Of a stretch of 64,000 bases of DNA, positions 33,214 to 42,485 are shown one piece after another. The position numbers and the translations under genes are program-made. Origin of the DNA: Eubacteriales bacterium (GTDB lineage: Bacteria > Bacillota > Clostridia > Lachnospirales > Lachnospiraceae); NCBI GenBank assembly GCA_030537935.1, contig JAUNUY010000001.1, forward strand, positions 1-64,000, given 5' to 3'. The notes below the pieces were generated by a model. It did not search any database. It was not told the origin of the DNA and saw nothing but the letters and a program-made list of their open reading frames with translations. How positions within the stretch are numbered: the stretch's first letter is position 1; each line of letters begins with the position of its first letter.

Positions 33214-36200
33214 ATGTATTTAAAAGAAGTTGAGATTAACGGATTCAAATCCTTTGCCGATAAGATACAGTTGAAATTTGACCAGGGCATTACGGCCATC
33301 GTCGGACCGAACGGCAGCGGCAAAAGTAACGTTGTGGATGCGATTCGCTGGGTACTCGGAGAGCAAAAAGTAAAGGAATTGCGCGGTGAGCGCATGGACG
33401 ATGTCATTTTTTCCGGTACACAGCATCGCCGTTCGCAAGGTTTTGCCTATGTGAGCATGACGCTGGATAATCGGGATAAAAGTCTGCCGGTGGAATACGA
33501 AGAAATCAAGGTTTCACGGAAACTCTATCGGAGCGGTGAAAGCGAATATCGTATCAACGATAAGACCTGTCGTTTGAAAGACATTCATGAAGTCTTCTAT
33601 GATACGGGGATTGGCAAGGAAGGCTATTCCATCATCGGTCAGGGGCAGATTGACAAAATTCTTTCCGGCAAGCCGGATATGCGAAGAGAACTCATCGACG
33701 AAGCGGTCGGCATCGTGAAATTCAAAAAACGAAAGGCTGAGACGCGCAAGAAGCTGGCGGATGAGGAAATGAATCGTCTGCGGATTCTGGATATTCTCTC
33801 GGAAATGGAGCATCAAATCGGCCCTTTGGAGAAGCAGGCGGACAAGGCCCGGCAATATTTGCGATACAAGGATGAACTGCGCCGGTACGAGCTGTTTGAA
33901 TTCATTCGCTCCTATGAGGAGATGAGTGCTGCTTTAAAGCGTTTGGAAGAAAATATCACCGATGTGCGTCGCACCTTGGAAGAAAAGCGCCATGCGGTAG
34001 AGCGGCGTCGGGCGGAGCATCAAAGTTTGGATGCGGAAACGGATCGTCTGGAACAGGCCATCCATGAGCATAATGAACGAATCAAGGACGTTCTGAAGCG
34101 GATGAGCGACATCGGTTCCGGGGAAAAGCTGTTGGAACAGAAGATTGATTTTCTTCGCCGACATGCCGCCGACCTGGCGACACGTCGGGATATTTTGCGT
34201 GAACAACTTTCAGTGCGTAGCGAAGAAGCGGACAAGGCCGAGGAGAAGGCGGACGAGTATCGGGTTCGTTATGCAGAAATCGAAGAAAGTTTGATACCGC
34301 TCCGTGAACGTTTACAGGAATTGGCGAAGACGGCCGCTGCGGATAAGGAGCGGCTTGCTGCATTAACCGGTACGGCGGAAACGCTGCGAGACCGCGAGCT
34401 GGCCATCAACCGGGATCTTTCTTATCATCGGGCCGTGTCCGAACAGCAGGGCGACAAAGATGCCGCGGCCGCGGCGGCCGACCGTCAACTGACGGCGGAG
34501 GCGGCGGCATTACATGAACGGTGTGAAAAGCTGGCGCACGCCTTGGCGGAAAAAGAGGCGGAAGAGCATCGTTTGACGGAACGCAAGGATGAATTGCGGG
34601 TGGCAGTGACGGCCGCGGCGGAGGACATTCGTAAACAGCGGGAAACCTTGTCCTTAAAAGATAGGACGTTGGCGAAGGACATGTCCCGATGCCATGTATT
34701 GGAAAATATGGCAACACGGTATGAGGGTTACGGACATGCGGTACGTCGTGTGATGGAGCACTTTCCGAAAGGGGCGGCCAACCGCGGCGTGGTAGCAGAT
34801 TTGATTTCCGTGGACAAGCGATACGAAACGGCCATCGAGACGGCACTGGGCGGCAGTCTACAACATATTGTGACGGATACGGAAGACACGGCGAAAAGCA
34901 TGATTACCCTTCTGCGGAAGAATCGCTGGGGGCGTGCGACATTTCTGCCGTTGAACAATCTCCGGCCCCGGCAAAGAATACGGGATAAAAAGGTCTTGTC
35001 AGCGGCGGGCATCATCGACGTTGCAGTCAATTTGGCGACGCTGCCTGCCGGTTATGACATCTTGGGGGATTATCTGCTGGGCAACACCTTGGTTGCGGAA
35101 ACGGTTGATGATGCCGTTCGATTGAACAAGTCGACGTCCGGTTATCGTATCGTGACGACGACGGGTGAACTCCTCATGCCGACCGGTTCCATCAGCGGCG
35201 GCAGTTTTAAGAATACGTCCAACCTCCTCAGTCGCACCCGGGAACTGGATGAATTGCAGAAGACCGTTGCGGCGCAAACGGAAGAGATGGAGCGACTTCG
35301 CAGTGCGCTGGATGCAGCGGTGACTGCGCAGAAGGAGCGGCAGGGCATCCTCAATGACACCTATGATGAGCGTGAAATTTTACGGTTGTCATTGGCGAAG
35401 GATCGTGAGACGCTGGAGAACGAACGTGCCCGTCTGACTGCCGTCCGGGAGACGTTGGCGGCAAGGAGTGCGGATCGTGAAGCGGTTCGGGATGCATTTG
35501 AAACGGCAAAAGAGCGGGTACGCACACTGACGGCGGAAGCGGCGTCAGTGACAGCGGATAAGGAAGCGACGGCGACGGCCTTGGCGGATTTACATCGCAA
35601 GGATGCCGAACGTGCCCTCGAACAGTCGGATTGCGAAGCGTCGGTCAATGAATCGGAACGGGAGATGGCGGCGGTACGTCAAGCCCTGAACTTTGTGGAT
35701 GAGACGGCAAAGCGTCTTTTTCGGGAAGCGGAAGATTTACGTCGGCGTCTGGACGAAACGGTATGTGAATTGTCGGAAACCGAATCGGAGAAAGCGACAC
35801 GGGAAGCCGAAGCCGGCGGTACGGCGGATATGTATGAGGCATTGAAGGCCGAGCATGCGGGAGACGTTCAAGCCGTTCGGGCGTTGAGCGAGGCGCACCG
35901 GCAGTTAAAAGAGAAGAATAAGGCGGTATATGAAGAACGGGAGCGGCTGAATCAAAGCGTTTTCGATTTGGAAAAAGAGCATATCCGTCTGGAGAATATT
36001 TACGAGAAACAAGAGGAACGGTTCCATGCGAAAGTCGATTATATTTGGGACGAGTATGCCCTGACCTACAGTGAGGCGCGGGATATGGAAATGCCCGACT
36101 ATTCGGATGTGGCCGTTGAGAAGGAGATTGAAGGGCGGAAGCGAAAGATACGCGCCATGGGCAGTATCAACGTCAATGCCGTGGAAGAGTATCGCGGGTT

Positions 36201-36750
36201 GAAAGAGCGATACGAATTTCTGGAGAAACAGAAGAACGACATTGAGGAGGCTGAAAAGAAGCTGAACGGACTCATCCGGGAGTTGGATGAAGGCATGGTG
36301 GAACAGTTTCGCGAGAAATTCGGAATCCTGGAGGCCGCTTTTGAGCGGATTTTTACGGTGCTGTTCGGTGGCGGACAGGCATCCATGGAGATTTTGGATC
36401 CGACGGACATCTTGGCCTCCGGTATCAACATCAATGCGCAACCGCCGGGCAAGAAGTTGCAGAATATGCTACAGCTTTCCGGTGGCGAGAAGGCCCTGAC
36501 GGCCATATCGCTGATGTTCGCCATTCAGCAGCTCAATCCGTCGCCGTTTTGTTTTTTGGATGAAATTGAGGCGGCCTTGGATGAACATAATGTATACCGT
36601 TTTGCAGAGTATCTCGGCAATTTGACGGAGCATACACAGTTTATCGTCATAACGCACCGCAAGGGAACGATGGAGTCGGCGGACCGGCTCTATGGTGTGA
36701 CCATGCAGGAAAAGGGCGTTTCGACGCTCGTTTCAGTGGCATTGGTCTAG
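33214..36750 (+). CDS. smc: Chromosome segregation protein SMC
   Basis: Condenses and aligns chromosome arms with ScpAB. The 1,178-residue protein is full length. Walker A is GPNGSGKSN (residues about 32-40), followed by a first coiled coil (about 170-495), a hinge (about 500-670, with YEGYGHAVRRVMEH and GGSLQHIVTDTEDTAKSMI), a second coiled coil (about 670-1000), signature LSGGEKALTAISLMFAIQ (about 1088) and Walker B PFCFLDEIEAALDE (about 1112). The coiled coils are rich in Ala, Glu and Arg. It sits between rnc and ftsY as in many Bacillota. Confidence 0.97.
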   Translation: MYLKEVEINGFKSFADKIQLKFDQGITAIVGPNGSGKSNVVDAIRWVLGEQKVKELRGERMDDVIFSGTQHRRSQGFAYVSMTLDNRDKSLPVEYEEIKVSRKLYRSGESEYRINDKTCRLKDIHEVFYDTGIGKEGYSIIGQGQIDKILSGKPDMRRELIDEAVGIVKFKKRKAETRKKLADEEMNRLRILDILSEMEHQIGPLEKQADKARQYLRYKDELRRYELFEFIRSYEEMSAALKRLEENITDVRRTLEEKRHAVERRRAEHQSLDAETDRLEQAIHEHNERIKDVLKRMSDIGSGEKLLEQKIDFLRRHAADLATRRDILREQLSVRSEEADKAEEKADEYRVRYAEIEESLIPLRERLQELAKTAAADKERLAALTGTAETLRDRELAINRDLSYHRAVSEQQGDKDAAAAAADRQLTAEAAALHERCEKLAHALAEKEAEEHRLTERKDELRVAVTAAAEDIRKQRETLSLKDRTLAKDMSRCHVLENMATRYEGYGHAVRRVMEHFPKGAANRGVVADLISVDKRYETAIETALGGSLQHIVTDTEDTAKSMITLLRKNRWGRATFLPLNNLRPRQRIRDKKVLSAAGIIDVAVNLATLPAGYDILGDYLLGNTLVAETVDDAVRLNKSTSGYRIVTTTGELLMPTGSISGGSFKNTSNLLSRTRELDELQKTVAAQTEEMERLRSALDAAVTAQKERQGILNDTYDEREILRLSLAKDRETLENERARLTAVRETLAARSADREAVRDAFETAKERVRTLTAEAASVTADKEATATALADLHRKDAERALEQSDCEASVNESEREMAAVRQALNFVDETAKRLFREAEDLRRRLDETVCELSETESEKATREAEAGGTADMYEALKAEHAGDVQAVRALSEAHRQLKEKNKAVYEERERLNQSVFDLEKEHIRLENIYEKQEERFHAKVDYIWDEYALTYSEARDMEMPDYSDVAVEKEIEGRKRKIRAMGSINVNAVEEYRGLKERYEFLEKQKNDIEEAEKKLNGLIRELDEGMVEQFREKFGILEAAFERIFTVLFGGGQASMEILDPTDILASGININAQPPGKKLQNMLQLSGGEKALTAISLMFAIQQLNPSPFCFLDEIEAALDEHNVYRFAEYLGNLTEHTQFIVITHRKGTMESADRLYGVTMQEKGVSTLVSVALV

Positions 36751-36758
36751 GAGGCAGT

Positions 36759-37730
36759 ATGTGTGAAGAGAAGAAACAAGGGTTTTTCCGGCGACTGGTG
36801 GCCGGTCTGGCAAAGACGCGGGATAACATCGTTTCCGGGATGGATTACGTATTCAACGGATTCACCCACATTGATGAAGAGTTTTATGAAGAGTTGGAAG
36901 AAATTCTGATTATGGGTGATTTGGGCGTGCAGACGACGGCGGATATTTTGGACCGGTTGCGAACGGACGTTGCCGAACAAAAAGTTAAGTCACCGTCGGC
37001 ATGCAAGGACTTACTCAAGGACAGCATCAAGGCGCAGATGTTACCGGATGAAAATGCCTACCGTTTTGAAACGGAACGGAGCGTGGTCGTGGTTATCGGC
37101 GTCAACGGGGTCGGCAAGACAACGTCCATCGGAAAGTTGGCGGCGCAGTTGAAAGAAGACGGGAGAAAAGTCGTCTTGGCGGCGGCGGACACCTTCCGTG
37201 CGGCGGCCATCGACCAATTGAAACTTTGGGGTGACCGCAGCGGCGTGGACGTGATTGCCCAGAATGAGGGGTCCGACCCGGCGGCCGTCATCTACGATGC
37301 GGTAGCGGCGTCAAAGGCACGCAATGCAGATGTATTGATTTGTGATACGGCGGGACGCCTCCATAATAAAAAGAATTTGATGAACGAATTGGGTAAGATT
37401 GACCGGGTCATTCAACGCGAATACGGTGAAGCCTATCGGGAGAACTTGATTGTCGTGGATGCGACGACGGGTCAGAATGCGTTGAATCAAGTCCGTCAGT
37501 TTCACGAGTTAATGCACGTGGACGGTGTCATTTTGACGAAGCTGGACGGGACGGCCAAGGGCGGCATCGCCATCGCCATTGAAGCGCAGATGGGGATTCC
37601 GGTGAAATACATCGGCGTAGGTGAAGCCATCGGCGATTTACAGAAGTTTGATGCGGATCGCTTCATTGAGGCGTTGTTTGAAACGGGTGCGACGGCAAGT
37701 ACGTCGGAAGAAAGCGAAGGTGCGGAATGA
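36759..37730 (+). CDS. ftsY: SRP receptor FtsY
   Basis: GTPase that docks the SRP-ribosome complex at the membrane. The 323-residue protein lacks the long acidic A domain and is essentially NG: the N domain (about 1-100) and the G domain with P-loop [15 protein letters not shown] (from residue 114), [26 protein letters not shown] and [12 protein letters not shown]. Membrane attachment must use the amphipathic N terminus ([17 protein letters not shown]). Its partner ffh is at 14.4 kb. It overlaps the AAA ATPase gene by 4 nt. Confidence 0.97.
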   Translation: MCEEKKQGFFRRLVAGLAKTRDNIVSGMDYVFNGFTHIDEEFYEELEEILIMGDLGVQTTADILDRLRTDVAEQKVKSPSACKDLLKDSIKAQMLPDENAYRFETERSVVVVIGVNGVGKTTSIGKLAAQLKEDGRKVVLAAADTFRAAAIDQLKLWGDRSGVDVIAQNEGSDPAAVIYDAVAASKARNADVLICDTAGRLHNKKNLMNELGKIDRVIQREYGEAYRENLIVVDATTGQNALNQVRQFHELMHVDGVILTKLDGTAKGGIAIAIEAQMGIPVKYIGVGEAIGDLQKFDADRFIEALFETGATASTSEESEGAE

Positions 37731-38638
37731 ATTGGTTGCGGGAACAAGGTATCAGTGACAGACTGATTGCGGATATTGAACACTTCAGAGCGTTTTATAA
37801 GGTGGCCGAAGAGGATGAGGATCGTGTGGCAAATCCCGCTTACCCGTTTTTCGGCAAGGAGGCCCTGGAGACGGCCATCACGGTATTGTTGGACGGGGAT
37901 AATCTGTTGATAACGGGCGAGAAAGCGACCGGAAAGAACGTGCTGGCGGAAAACCTCAGCCGTATTTTCAACCGGCCGCTCTTCAATGCATCGTTTAATA
38001 TCAATACGGACAGTCACTCCCTCTTGGGCAGCGATACGTTCAAAAATAACGAGGTCGTCTTTCAACCGGGCTTGATTATGGAATGTGCCCGTCGCGGCGG
38101 TTTTGCGGTATTGGACGAAATCAACATGGCAAAAAACGAGGCCATCTCCGTGCTACACTCGGCACTGGATTATCGCCGGATTATCGATATTTCCGGCTAT
38201 CAGCGCCAGCCAATCCATGAAGCGACCCGTTTCATCGGGACGATGAACTACGGATATGCCGGTACGCGGGAGTTGAACGAGGCCTTGGCGTCCCGGTTTA
38301 TGATTTTGGAATTACAGCCGTTGGGCAAGGATACGCTGGAGGATATTCTGGCGGTGGAATTTGCCGATCTGAATCCGGATGTACGGGAAGAGATTATCGG
38401 TTTCTTCCTGGACATTCAGGCAAAGGCACTGAATAGTGAAATTAGTAACAAGGTGGTTGACCTGCGCGGTCTCCTGGCGGGTATTCGTTCTATTCGCCGA
38501 GGACTTCGACCTGCGAGGGCTTTTACCATGGGCATGATTAATAAAACGTTCGATGAATTCGAACGGAAAATCGCCAACGATGTGATGAAGTTGCGGTTTC
38601 CGAAAGACATGGACGGTAGTCATTTTTTTGACAAATAA
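37727..38638 (+). CDS. MoxR/NorQ-like AAA+ ATPase
   Basis: A 303-residue AAA_5-type ATPase of the MoxR/CbbQ/NorQ/CoxD kind; such proteins remodel a partner enzyme together with a VWA-domain protein. The Walker A is GEKATGKN (residues 64-71), where Asn replaces the usual Thr or Ser; Walker B is VLDEIN (Asp130-Glu131), followed by sensor-1 FIGTMNYGY and the arginine-finger region ELNEALASRF. It overlaps ftsY by 4 nt. A VWA partner candidate lies at 53.0 kb, on the far side of a molybdenum hydroxylase operon and a giant surface protein. A role in maturing that hydroxylase is inference. Confidence 0.85.
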   Translation: MNWLREQGISDRLIADIEHFRAFYKVAEEDEDRVANPAYPFFGKEALETAITVLLDGDNLLITGEKATGKNVLAENLSRIFNRPLFNASFNINTDSHSLLGSDTFKNNEVVFQPGLIMECARRGGFAVLDEINMAKNEAISVLHSALDYRRIIDISGYQRQPIHEATRFIGTMNYGYAGTRELNEALASRFMILELQPLGKDTLEDILAVEFADLNPDVREEIIGFFLDIQAKALNSEISNKVVDLRGLLAGIRSIRRGLRPARAFTMGMINKTFDEFERKIANDVMKLRFPKDMDGSHFFDK

Positions 38639-38643
38639 CGTGA

Positions 38644-38680
38644 GGGGTTCCGGGTACAACCGGGGCCCTTTGTACGTTTT
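38644..38680 (+). terminator. Terminator after the AAA ATPase gene
   Basis: GGGGTTCCGG-GTACAA-CCGGGGCCCT forms a 10-bp stem with several G-U pairs, followed by TTTGTACGTTTT. Confidence 0.65.
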
Positions 38681-38708
38681 AAAATACATCTCGAAAGATG
38701 GAAGATGC

Positions 38709-38737
38709 TTGTATTTTCAAGGCTCAGTCCTTATTAT
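38709..38737 (+). promoter_or_regulatory. Promoter for the xdh operon
   Basis: TTGTAT (38709-38714), a 17-nt spacer and TATTAT (38732-38737). The implied leader is about 75 nt, ending in AAAAGGAGGTACAT before xdhA. Confidence 0.5.
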
Positions 38738-38817
38738 GAGTTTATCGGGACGTTTCCGTTCAGGGCATTTCTACACCGGTTAGATGACGGGAGCGACTGA
38801 ATTAAAAGGAGGTACAT

Positions 38818-41118
38818 ATGGAGATTGGCAAGAGCTATTGTCGAGTCGATGCGGTGGATAAGGTCACCGGTCGGGCACGATATACGCAAGACTATCCGGT
38901 GCCGGGGTTGTTGACCGCACGATTGGTCCGGTCGACGGTGGCAAACGGACGGGTCAAGCGTATTGATACGGCGGCGGCAGCGGCCGTGCCGGGTGTACGG
39001 GCGATTTATACCTGCTTCGACGTGCCGGATCGGAATTATCCGACAGCGGGACATCCCTGGTCATTAGATCCCGGGCATCAGGATATTTCCGATCGACATT
39101 TACTGAATGAAAGAGTGCGTTACGTTGGCGATGAGGTTGCCGTCGTCGTAGCGGACAATGCGGTTGCGGCGGATCGGGCTGTCCGGCTCGTCGAGGTGGA
39201 ATACGAGATCTATCCGGCCGTTTTCGATGTGGAAGAGGCCCTCAAGCCGGAGGCGATGCCGTTGCACCCGGACGTGCGCCCGGATAATATCATCGTAAAG
39301 AGTCAGTTCAAAATCGGTGAGCGTAATTTTGACGACTTGGCAAATGAGACGGATCTGACATTTGTGGAAGGCACCTATGATACGCAGGTGGTTCAACACT
39401 GTCATATCGAGCTGCCGGTATCCCGGGGATATATGGAAGACGGTAAAATCGTTATCATTACCTCAACGCAGATTCCTCATATCGTCAGACGCGTCATCTC
39501 CCAGGCACTGGGGTTGGCAATCGGTAAAATCCGCGTCATCAAGCCGTATATCGGTGGTGGTTTCGGGAACAAGCAGGACGTTTTGTATGAGCCGTTGAAC
39601 GCTTGGTTGGTGCAACAGCTCGGTCGACCGGTGGAGGTATTCATTTCACGGGAGGAAACCTTCACTTCGACCAGAACGCGACATGCCATCCGGACGAAAT
39701 TGAAGACCTTTGTGCGGTCGGACGGTCGTCTTATCGGTCGCCATTACGTGGGCTATGCGAACAACGGCGGCTATGCATCTCACGGACATGCCGTCTGTGC
39801 AAACTGTGCGAACGAGTACCGGATGCTGTATCAGGATGAAGCAGTGCTTGACTCCACGTCCTATACGGTCTATACGAACCGGCCCGCAGCGGGCGCCATG
39901 CGCGGTTACGGCATACCGCAGGCATGTTTTATCATGGAAGCACATATGGATGATGTGGCAAAAAGTATCGGCATGGATCCGGTCGCCTTTCGGCGGAAGA
40001 ATATGATGAAGGCAGGTTACGTAGATCCCGTCACGACCATCACCTGTCACAGTACGAAACTGGATGAGTGTCTGACGCGGGGGATGGAACATATCGACTG
40101 GGCACGGAAGCGCACCGAATACGGTCGGGATACGGGCAATATCCGCAGGGGTGTGGGCATGGCGATGTTTTGCTACAAGACAGGTGTCTACCCGATTTCC
40201 CTGGAAACGTCTACGGTTCGGATGATTCTCAATCAGGACGGCAGTATCCAAATGCAGATGGGGGCTACGGAAATCGGACAGGGGGCAAGCACCGTCTTTT
40301 CTCAGATGGCGGCTCAGACGCTGGGCATTTCGTTTGAGAAGATTCACATCGTGCAGGCGCAGGATACGGATACGACGCCCTTTGATACCGGCGCCTATGC
40401 ATCTCGACAATCTTACGTGAGCGGTATGGCCGTAAAGAAAACGGCTGAAGTCATGAAGGAGAAGATTCTGACATATTGCAGCGAACGGACGGGTGAACCG
40501 GCGGATGACCTGGACATTCACGCAGACGTTATCGTACGTCGTACGGACGGTACACCGGTGATGGATATGGAAGAACTGGCTATGAATGCCATGTACAGTC
40601 TGGAACGGACGGAACATATCACGGCGAATGAGACGGTACATTGTAGGGACAACACCTACGCCTTTGGTGCAACCTTTGCCGAGATTGAAGTGGATATGCG
40701 TTACGGTAAAATAAAGGTCGTGGATATCATCAACGTACACGACAGCGGGACGATATTGAATCCGGATGTCGCGGCAGGTCAGGTTCATGGGGGCATGAGC
40801 ATGGGTCTGGGCTATGTCCTGGGAGAGGACTATATCTATGATGATGACGGCGTACAGCAGAATGCCAACCTGCTGCATTACAAGATTCTGACCGCGGCAG
40901 ATCATCCCGACCTGCACCATGCGTTTGTCGAATGTGAAGATCCGTCCGCGCCATACGGTAACAAGGCCTTGGGTGAGCCGCCGACATTGACCGTTGCACC
41001 GGCCATCCGCAATGCTCTGTTACATGCTACGGGGCTTTCCATAAATGCATTGCCCTTGAGTCCTCAGAATCTTTTGCGGGCCTTTGAAGCGGCGGGAATA
41101 GGAGAGAATGATGATTGA
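38818..41118 (+). CDS. xdhA: Xanthine dehydrogenase-family molybdenum-binding subunit
   Basis: Catalytic subunit that hydroxylates a purine or related heterocycle at the molybdenum site. The 766-residue protein has the N-terminal Ald_Xan_dh_C fold (about 10-120) and the molybdopterin-binding domains (about 130-750). Conserved points are PYIGGGFGNKQD, AMRGYGIPQACFIMEAHMDD, the GATEIGQGASTVFSQMAAQ cofactor loop and the catalytic glutamate in KALGEPPTL near residue 722. It lacks the Cys-containing AYRCSFR loop of CO dehydrogenase. Start is behind AAAAGGAGG. It overlaps xdhB by 11 nt. No in-frame TGA suggests a selenocysteine. The downstream purine permease supports xanthine or hypoxanthine as substrate. 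Confidence 0.93.
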   Translation: MEIGKSYCRVDAVDKVTGRARYTQDYPVPGLLTARLVRSTVANGRVKRIDTAAAAAVPGVRAIYTCFDVPDRNYPTAGHPWSLDPGHQDISDRHLLNERVRYVGDEVAVVVADNAVAADRAVRLVEVEYEIYPAVFDVEEALKPEAMPLHPDVRPDNIIVKSQFKIGERNFDDLANETDLTFVEGTYDTQVVQHCHIELPVSRGYMEDGKIVIITSTQIPHIVRRVISQALGLAIGKIRVIKPYIGGGFGNKQDVLYEPLNAWLVQQLGRPVEVFISREETFTSTRTRHAIRTKLKTFVRSDGRLIGRHYVGYANNGGYASHGHAVCANCANEYRMLYQDEAVLDSTSYTVYTNRPAAGAMRGYGIPQACFIMEAHMDDVAKSIGMDPVAFRRKNMMKAGYVDPVTTITCHSTKLDECLTRGMEHIDWARKRTEYGRDTGNIRRGVGMAMFCYKTGVYPISLETSTVRMILNQDGSIQMQMGATEIGQGASTVFSQMAAQTLGISFEKIHIVQAQDTDTTPFDTGAYASRQSYVSGMAVKKTAEVMKEKILTYCSERTGEPADDLDIHADVIVRRTDGTPVMDMEELAMNAMYSLERTEHITANETVHCRDNTYAFGATFAEIEVDMRYGKIKVVDIINVHDSGTILNPDVAAGQVHGGMSMGLGYVLGEDYIYDDDGVQQNANLLHYKILTAADHPDLHHAFVECEDPSAPYGNKALGEPPTLTVAPAIRNALLHATGLSINALPLSPQNLLRAFEAAGIGENDD

Positions 41119-42004
41119 TGTAAATGCTATTTATGAGCCGGCGGATTTGGCTGAGGCCGTTCGTCTTTTGGGGGAACAGACGGATGCCATGGTTATTTGC
41201 GGCGGCAGCGATATGTTGATTCAGAATCGGGAAGGACGCTATCGAGACAAGGCGTATGTCAGCGTCCGTCATTTGCCGGAATTACGCGGTATCCGTGAGA
41301 CGCCGGACGGTCGTCTGATGATTGGTGCGGCCTCGTCCTTCACGGAGATTATGGAGAGTGAAGCGGTGCAACGGATTTGTCCGTTGTTGGCAAAAGCCGT
41401 ATCACAGGTCGGCGCCGTACAGATTCGAAATATCGGGACCATAGGCGGTAACCTTTGTAATGCCGTGCCGAGTGCGGACTCGGCTTGTGCGGTTCTGGTC
41501 CACGAAGCGAAACTGCATATTGCCGGGGCGAAGGGCGTGCGGGTCGTACCTGTAAAAGATTTCTATCGCGGCGGTGGCAAGACAGCGGTTGCAAGGGACG
41601 AAGTTTTGACGGCAATCGAAATCGGACCGGAAGCTGCGGCGGGCTATTCGGGGCATTACACCAAGTATGCCATGCGAAAGGCGATGGATATTGCAACGGT
41701 GGGATTCGGTATCCTGCTGAAGCTCAGTCCGGACAAGCGGCAGATTGCGGATGTCCGTGTCGCCTACGCATCACTGGCACCGCGTCCCGTTCGCGGATTT
41801 AAATTGGAAGCGGCATTGCGGGGCATGACCGTCGGGTCGGAAATCGTCGATGTGATTCATCAGACGTGTCTGTCGGATGTCAATCCGAGGGAAGGTCGAC
41901 GCGTATCTAAAAATTTCAAGGAGAAAATCGTACGTGAAGTGGTAAAGCGGGCGGTGAATGACGTCATCGTCGCACAAGGAGGAAATCATGTATACGGTAG
42001 TTGA
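41108..42004 (+). CDS. xdhB: Xanthine dehydrogenase-family FAD-binding subunit
   Basis: Medium subunit that passes electrons to FAD. The 298-residue protein has the CoxM/XdhB fold: CGGSDMLIQNREG for the first FAD loop, GAVQIRNIGTIGGNLCNAVPSADSA (second FAD loop, read in two parts) and the C-terminal FAD-binding-like domain with VAYASLAPRPVRG. Overlaps of 11 nt with xdhA and 17 nt with xdhC show a coupled three-gene operon. An adjacent ATG at 41111 could also be the start. Confidence 0.93.
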   Translation: MMIDVNAIYEPADLAEAVRLLGEQTDAMVICGGSDMLIQNREGRYRDKAYVSVRHLPELRGIRETPDGRLMIGAASSFTEIMESEAVQRICPLLAKAVSQVGAVQIRNIGTIGGNLCNAVPSADSACAVLVHEAKLHIAGAKGVRVVPVKDFYRGGGKTAVARDEVLTAIEIGPEAAAGYSGHYTKYAMRKAMDIATVGFGILLKLSPDKRQIADVRVAYASLAPRPVRGFKLEAALRGMTVGSEIVDVIHQTCLSDVNPREGRRVSKNFKEKIVREVVKRAVNDVIVAQGGNHVYGS

Positions 42005-42485
42005 TATGATTGTAAACGGGGAGGCCGTGTCCGTACCGGTCGACTCGAGAGAGTTGTTGCTTGATACCCTGCGGGACCGTCTGGGTCTGACGGGCGTGAA
42101 ACGCGGCTGTGAGGTGGGCGAATGCGGTGCTTGTACGGTACTCATAGACGGAGAACCGTTTGACTCCTGTATTTATCTGACCATCTGGGCTCGCGGTAAG
42201 GAAGTCCTGACCGTCGAGGGTTTGGCCAAGGATGGTTGTCTGCATCCCGTGCAACAGGCCTTTGTCGAAGAGGCGGCGGTACAATGTGGATTCTGCACGC
42301 CGGGTCTGATTCTTTCCGCCGTGTCTCTGGTGGGGAAGAATCGACCGATGACACGGGATGAGATTCGAGTCGGTATTGCCGGTCATCTTTGTCGATGTAC
42401 CGGATATGAGCATATATTAAATGCAGTGGCGAAGGCGATAGACCATAACTTGAGTAAGGAGGCAACTCATGAAAATGCAAGATGA
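41988..42485 (+). CDS. xdhC: Xanthine dehydrogenase-family [2Fe-2S] subunit
   Basis: Small electron-transfer subunit. The 165-residue protein has a plant-type [2Fe-2S] domain with CEVGECGACTVLIDG and the following Cys in FDSC, and a second [2Fe-2S] helical domain with QCGFCTPG and CRCTGYEH, so all eight cluster cysteines are visible. ATG 41988 is chosen because AAGGAGGAAATC precedes it, while the longer frame lies inside xdhB. It overlaps the permease gene by 17 nt. Confidence 0.95.
   Translation: MYTVVDMIVNGEAVSVPVDSRELLLDTLRDRLGLTGVKRGCEVGECGACTVLIDGEPFDSCIYLTIWARGKEVLTVEGLAKDGCLHPVQQAFVEEAAVQCGFCTPGLILSAVSLVGKNRPMTRDEIRVGIAGHLCRCTGYEHILNAVAKAIDHNLSKEATHENAR

Noticed and set aside
38678..38817. 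Possible purine riboswitch in front of xdhA (TTTCTAC at 38768-38774, GACT at 38795-38798, and pairing of TCAGTC with GACTGA)
   Set aside because: The left arm of the putative P1 lies within the promoter, upstream of the expected transcript start, and the loop sequences do not match the purine aptamer consensus. The AAAATACA/TGTATTTT pairing also overlaps the -35 region.
39646..40920. 424-codon minus-strand frame opposite xdhA
   Set aside because: It is antisense to a strongly conserved enzyme, is rich in His and Arg as expected of antisense frames, and has no start signals.
38818..41118. CO dehydrogenase large subunit
   Set aside because: The diagnostic AYRCSFR loop with its copper-binding Cys is absent; the matching region reads AMRGYG, as in xanthine dehydrogenase-type enzymes.
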